Positions 38,972-43,132 of a DNA stretch of 43,132 nucleotides are shown piece by piece (position 1 is the stretch's first letter; each line of letters starts with the position of its first letter). Both the position numbers and the translations under genes were made by a program. Origin of the DNA: Acidobacteriota bacterium (GTDB lineage: Bacteria; Acidobacteriota; Terriglobia; Terriglobales; Acidobacteriaceae); the NCBI GenBank assembly GCA_021799405.1, contig JAJZAL010000015.1, forward strand, positions 1-43,132, in the 5' to 3' direction. The notes below the pieces were generated by a model, which worked only from the letters and a program-made list of their open reading frames with translations, did no database searches and had not been told where the DNA came from.

Positions 38972-39808
38972 TTACTCCGCGGTGGGCGGCTCGGGCAGCG
39001 GTGTTGAAGCTGCCGCACCCTTAACGCGAACCACGGTAATTTTTGAAAAGCCTTCCTTGAAGCTCGGCGGGCGGAGCCGCTCGGCCATCTTGCGCATGAC
39101 TTCGTCATTGACGACGCGTTCGCGGCGGCTGTTGCGCTGCAGGCAAACCTCCAGGGGAACATCGAAGAAGACGGCCTGTACCTCATAGCCGAAGCTCTTC
39201 GCCATTTTGATCCACTGGCGGCGCTCATGCGGCGATAAGTTCGTCGCGTCCACGTAATTCCACGGCATCTTTGCGATGAGGCGTGCGCGGAGAAGCGAGC
39301 GCAACGTCGAAAAGACCAGCCCCTGATAGCGCTGTTCCGTGATGTCGTCAAAGAGGATTGACCGCAGCATGTCGCTCGAAAGCGGCTGTACGCCACGGCG
39401 CTTGAACCAGGTGGTTTTGCCCGAGCCGGGCAGGCCGATAGCCAGCACGACATAACCGCGCGGGCCCTGCGTGCTACCTGCCGGTGCGGCGGCCTGTACC
39501 TCTGGCGGAGGAACTGAGGGTGATTCGGGCTGGGTTTCCACGACGAGGCTGCCGGGAGCCGGGGCTTCCATGGCTTCGACAGATTCCGGCTGTGCAACAG
39601 GCTCCTCTACTTGCGCGTGCGCAGGAGCGGGTGTGGCCTCCGCCGGTTCCTCTTCGTGCGTTGTTTTCAGGCCTTCATCGAGATAGGAAGGGCTAAGGGG
39701 CGCCGGCCCGGAGGACGGCAGCTCCTGTCCGATTTTTCCAGTGGACTCAGAAAGATTCGGTCCACGCTTGGAGCGTCTTCTCATGCGTTCACGCATCCAT
39801 TCGCGCAT
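38972..39808 (-). CDS. Polynucleotide-kinase-like P-loop ATPase with disordered N-terminal half
   Basis: 278 residues. The kinase domain (about 117-265) has Walker A GLPGSGKTT (125-133), LSSDMLRSILFDD with a likely catalytic Asp146, YVDATNLSPHERRQWIKMAKSFGYEVQAVFFDVPLEVCLQRNSRRERVVNDEVMRKMAERLRPP, the lid pattern of Pnkp/T4-Pnk-like kinases. Substrate (RNA/DNA 5'-OH or a small molecule) cannot be told. The first 115 residues start with a very basic segment (MREWMRERMRRRSKRG) and continue as a Pro/Glu/Ala-rich low-complexity region, unusual for this family. The first ATG has no Shine-Dalgarno. Terminator downstream at 38917-38948. Confidence 0.8.
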   Translation of the reverse strand: MREWMRERMRRRSKRGPNLSESTGKIGQELPSSGPAPLSPSYLDEGLKTTHEEEPAEATPAPAHAQVEEPVAQPESVEAMEAPAPGSLVVETQPESPSVPPPEVQAAAPAGSTQGPRGYVVLAIGLPGSGKTTWFKRRGVQPLSSDMLRSILFDDITEQRYQGLVFSTLRSLLRARLIAKMPWNYVDATNLSPHERRQWIKMAKSFGYEVQAVFFDVPLEVCLQRNSRRERVVNDEVMRKMAERLRPPSFKEGFSKITVVRVKGAAASTPLPEPPTAE

Positions 39809-39818
39809 AGTCTTTATA
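39809..39818 (-). promoter_or_regulatory. -10-like box directly before the polynucleotide-kinase-like gene
   Basis: On the minus strand TATAAA (39813-39818) ends 4 nt before the ATG; no Shine-Dalgarno is present. A CCGACT 16 nt upstream matches -35 at three positions. Fits a leaderless or near-leaderless mRNA. Confidence 0.35.
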
Positions 39819-39934
39819 GTTGAGGATGTAACACAGTCGGGAAGTCATCGCAAACGGTACGGGCGGGCGGCGTACAAACAGAGTTAAGTTTTGGCGTGCG
39901 TCGCCGGGTTACGCCCAACACGAAAATCCACACA

Positions 39935-39944
39935 ATGCTAGCAT
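39935..39944. promoter_or_regulatory. 10-bp palindrome upstream of gapA
   Basis: ATGCTAGCAT is a perfect palindrome 87 bp before the gapA start in the 222-bp divergent region shared with the polynucleotide-kinase-like gene. It may be a regulator site; no known motif is recognised. No convincing gapA promoter could be chosen by eye. Confidence 0.25.
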
Positions 39945-40030
39945 CAAATTTGGTGGTCGAACTGGCGTCGCTCGCCACCGGTTGTCTACCCAAAAGGCAC
40001 GCCCAAGCAATCCATAAGGAGAGAATTTTC

Positions 40031-41035
40031 ATGGCAGTGAAGGTTGGAATCAACGGTTTTGGCCGCATTGGCCGCAATGTTCTGCGCGCATCCCTCGGGA
40101 ACCCCGACATCGAAGTTGTTGCCGTCAATGACCTGACGAGTCCCGCGACGCTGGCGCACCTGCTCAAGTACGATTCGATTCTTGGCAACCTAAAGCACGA
40201 GGTCACGGCGACCGAAGATTCGATTTCGATCGACGGCAAGAAGCTGCGGGTGTTTGCCGAGAAGGACCCGGCCAAGCTGCCCTGGGAGTCTGTGGGCGCG
40301 CAGATCGTGGTTGAGTCGACGGGCCGCTTTACCGACGCCAACGTGGCGAGGGTTCACCTCGGCAATACCGTGAAGAAAGTCATCATTTCCGCACCGGCCA
40401 CGAACGAAGACATCACCATGGTACTGGGCGTGAACGAAAACAAATATGACGCGGCCAAGCACAACGTGATTTCGAATGCGTCGTGCACCACGAACTGCCT
40501 GGCGCCGCTTGTGAAGGTGATGCATGAGAATTTTGGCATCGTTTCCGGCATCATGACGACGATCCACAGCTACACCAACGACCAGGTGATCCTCGACTTC
40601 CCGCACAAGGACCTGCGCCGCGCCCGCGCTGCCGCGATCAACATGATCCCGAGCTCGACCGGCGCCGCGAAGGCTCTGAAGCTGGTGATTCCGGAGATGG
40701 CCGGCAAGCTGGACGGCTTTGCGATTCGCGTCCCAACCCCGAACGTTTCGGTGGTGGACCTGACCTTTATCGCCGAAAAGCCGGTGAGCGTGGAGAGCGT
40801 GAACAAGGCTGTGGAAGACGCATCGAAGGGCGCGCTGAAGGGCATCCTTGGCTACGAGACGGCTCCGCTGGTGTCGAGCGACTTCAAGGGCGATGCCCGC
40901 TCTTCGATTTTCGACTCGCAGCTGACCAAGGTGCTGGGCCAGTCGGTGAAGGTAATCAGCTGGTACGACAACGAGTGGGGCTATTCGAGCCGCGTTCGCG
41001 ACCTCATTCTCTTCCTCACGAAGAAGGGTCTGTAA
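40031..41035 (+). CDS. gapA: Glyceraldehyde-3-phosphate dehydrogenase
   Basis: 334 residues from ATG 40031 with AAGGAG upstream; an in-frame extension to 39896 is not family-like. NAD-binding GINGFGRIGRN (6-16), with Asp34 in AVND consistent with NAD preference. Catalytic Cys152 in SNASCTTNCLAPL and His179 in TIHSYTNDQ; substrate phosphate-binding SSTGAAKAL; C-terminal SWYDNEWGYSSRV. It oxidatively phosphorylates GAP to 1,3-bisphosphoglycerate in the cytosol. The enzyme is complete and of typical length. A stem-loop follows, then ridA-like, pgk and tpiA on the same strand. Confidence 0.97.
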   Translation: MAVKVGINGFGRIGRNVLRASLGNPDIEVVAVNDLTSPATLAHLLKYDSILGNLKHEVTATEDSISIDGKKLRVFAEKDPAKLPWESVGAQIVVESTGRFTDANVARVHLGNTVKKVIISAPATNEDITMVLGVNENKYDAAKHNVISNASCTTNCLAPLVKVMHENFGIVSGIMTTIHSYTNDQVILDFPHKDLRRARAAAINMIPSSTGAAKALKLVIPEMAGKLDGFAIRVPTPNVSVVDLTFIAEKPVSVESVNKAVEDASKGALKGILGYETAPLVSSDFKGDARSSIFDSQLTKVLGQSVKVISWYDNEWGYSSRVRDLILFLTKKGL

Positions 41036-41061
41036 GACAAGCCGATCTGCTGGAATGCACG

Positions 41062-41095
41062 ACCCCAGGTTCGATGAAGCTCGGGCCTGGGGTTT
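41062..41095 (+). terminator. Stem-loop after gapA (probable terminator or attenuator)
   Basis: ACCCCAGG (41062-41069) pairs perfectly with CCTGGGGT (41086-41093) over a 16-nt loop and is followed by TT. The U-tract is short, so partial termination that sets gapA above pgk/tpiA expression is plausible. Confidence 0.5.
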
Positions 41096-41151
41096 ACCAA
41101 GTGGAATGAAATTCCATATCCCTGCGTTTCGCCCATCCGAGGAGTTCTGAT

Positions 41152-41523
41152 ATGCGCCAGAACATTGCCGGCACGTCACCCTACGAACCCATCATCGGTT
41201 TTTCCAGGGCGGTTCGTGTTGGCAATACGGTGCACGTTTCCGGAACAGGTCCGGTTGGCGCCGACAATGAAGACGTCACGACGCAAACACGCCAGGTTCT
41301 TGGCCTGATCCAGTCTTCTTTGGAGAAAGCCGGCGCGAGGCTGGACCAGGTGGTCCGCACGCGCATGTATCTCACCCACGTCGAGGACTGGGAAGCCATT
41401 GGGCGTGTCCACGGTGAATTTTTCGGATCGGTTCGCCCGGCAGCGACGATGGTGGTGGTTGCCCAGCTTTTGAACCCTGCCTGGCGAATTGAAATTGAAG
41501 CCGATGCTGTCCTCGAATCATGA
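41152..41523 (+). CDS. RidA/YjgF family protein
   Basis: 123 residues, with GAGG about 9 nt upstream. RidA-type trimeric fold: SRAVRVGNTVHVSGTGPVG, TRQVLGLIQSSLEKAGARLDQVVRTRMYLTHVEDWEAIGRVHGEFF, and VRPAATMVVVAQLLNPAWRIEIEADAV. Arg95 in RPAATM corresponds to the catalytic Arg of RidA, and Glu116/Glu118 lie near the usual acidic position, so deaminase activity on enamine/imine intermediates is possible. The YjgH/YoaB-like subgroups differ in specificity, and this one cannot be placed securely. Its position between gapA and pgk is unusual. Confidence 0.9.
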   Translation: MRQNIAGTSPYEPIIGFSRAVRVGNTVHVSGTGPVGADNEDVTTQTRQVLGLIQSSLEKAGARLDQVVRTRMYLTHVEDWEAIGRVHGEFFGSVRPAATMVVVAQLLNPAWRIEIEADAVLES

Positions 41524-41550
41524 AACCGATTTTTTAACGGAGAAAATTCC

Positions 41551-42765
<1,215 letters not shown>

Positions 42766-42782
42766 GGGGAGACGGAGCATAC

Positions 42783-43132
42783 ATGCGCAAACCACTGATT
42801 GCAGCGAACTGGAAGATGTATAAGACTCCCGCACAGGCGAAGGAGTTTGTTGCCACATTTTTGCCTCTTGTAACCGGGCATACCCGCGATGAGATTGTGC
42901 TGTGCCCTTCTGCCACGTCGATTCCGACGGTGGTGGAAGCGGTGGCGGGCAGTAACGTGACCGTAGGCGGACAGAACATTCACACCGCAGATGAGGGTGC
43001 GTTTACGGGCGAAACCTCGGCGTTGATGCTGGTCGCGCTGGGCGTGAAGCACATCATCATCGGGCACTCCGAGCGGCGCCAGTACTTCGGCGAGACGGAC
43101 GAGCTGGTGAACCAGAAGACGCACACGGCGCT
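42783..43132 (+). CDS. tpiA: Triosephosphate isomerase, N-terminal part (cut by window end)
   Basis: The 117 visible codons begin MRKPLIAANWKMYKTPAQA, with the substrate-binding Asn9 and Lys11. GGQNIHTADEGAFTGETSALML and VKHIIIGHSERRQYFGETDELVNQK follow, with the electrophile His95. The catalytic Glu lies beyond the window. TpiA interconverts DHAP and GAP. GGGGAGACGG precedes the ATG, 17 bp after pgk, completing the gapA-pgk-tpiA order common in bacteria. Confidence 0.96.
   Translation, partial: MRKPLIAANWKMYKTPAQAKEFVATFLPLVTGHTRDEIVLCPSATSIPTVVEAVAGSNVTVGGQNIHTADEGAFTGETSALMLVALGVKHIIIGHSERRQYFGETDELVNQKTHTA

Noticed and set aside
39896..40030. N-terminal extension of gapA to 39896
   Set aside because: The family start MAVKVGINGFGRIGRN at 40031 has AAGGAG upstream; the extension reads through the palindrome and is not protein-like.

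Overview
The window looks like a chromosomal segment of a diderm soil bacterium, most likely Acidobacteriota (class Terriglobia, the Granulicella/Terriglobus/Edaphobacter/Acidobacterium relatives). The grounds are the high-GC coding style, a full LPS-export set, a very large LptC/LptA fusion, the minus-strand order lptCA-lptB-rpoN-hpf-rapZ-msbA-yicC-gmk-rpoZ-coaBC, a secreted tannase/feruloyl-esterase family protein and a row of short outer-membrane barrels. The assignment is by overall resemblance; no 16S or other RNA gene is present. There is no phage, IS transposase, CRISPR array, tRNA or rRNA.

Layout. 1-175: start of hmgA (cut by the window edge), divergent from an acyltransferase-3 membrane protein. 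1.4-2.6 kb: YkgJ-type Cys-cluster protein and a small zinc-ribbon protein, followed by a 510-bp gene-free stretch. 3.1-9.1 kb, plus strand: mtnA, a HEPN-like hypothetical, a KDG-kinase-like gene behind a perfect GntR/FadR-type operator, gluconokinase, a four-helix membrane protein and an ABC exporter. 9.2-14.8 kb: a small monooxygenase-fold protein, tannase, DUF1810 protein, three tandem paralogous outer-membrane barrel proteins and a conserved 100-residue protein. 14.9-22.8 kb, plus strand: feoA-feoB, two ABC-F ATPases (YbiT-like and Uup-like), a WecG/TagA glycosyltransferase and murB.

22.8-39.8 kb is one co-directional minus-strand block, read from the right: polynucleotide-kinase-like ATPase with a strong terminator behind it, then dinB-like, lptCA, lptB, rpoN, hpf, rapZ, msbA, yicC, gmk, rpoZ, coaBC, udg, priA. 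It joins LPS flipping and export, sigma-54, ribosome hibernation, cell-envelope regulation and core nucleotide/cofactor metabolism. 40.0-43.1 kb, plus strand: the lower glycolysis genes gapA, pgk and tpiA (cut by the window end), with a ridA-family gene between gapA and pgk.

The strongest unexplained signal is an interspersed, structured, non-coding repeat: two roughly 105-bp copies (1394-1500, 9103-9209), a third copy conserved mainly in its hairpin and tail (32505-32555) and an internally deleted fourth (27421-27475). All share a fixed 30-nt hairpin design or its flanking words, with base-pair-preserving changes between copies. Other points of interest are a non-canonical Walker A in RapZ, the absence of ptsN/hprK between hpf and rapZ where the third copy sits, several genes whose -10-like box lies 4-6 nt before the start codon with no Shine-Dalgarno (possible leaderless mRNAs), and the three-barrel array.
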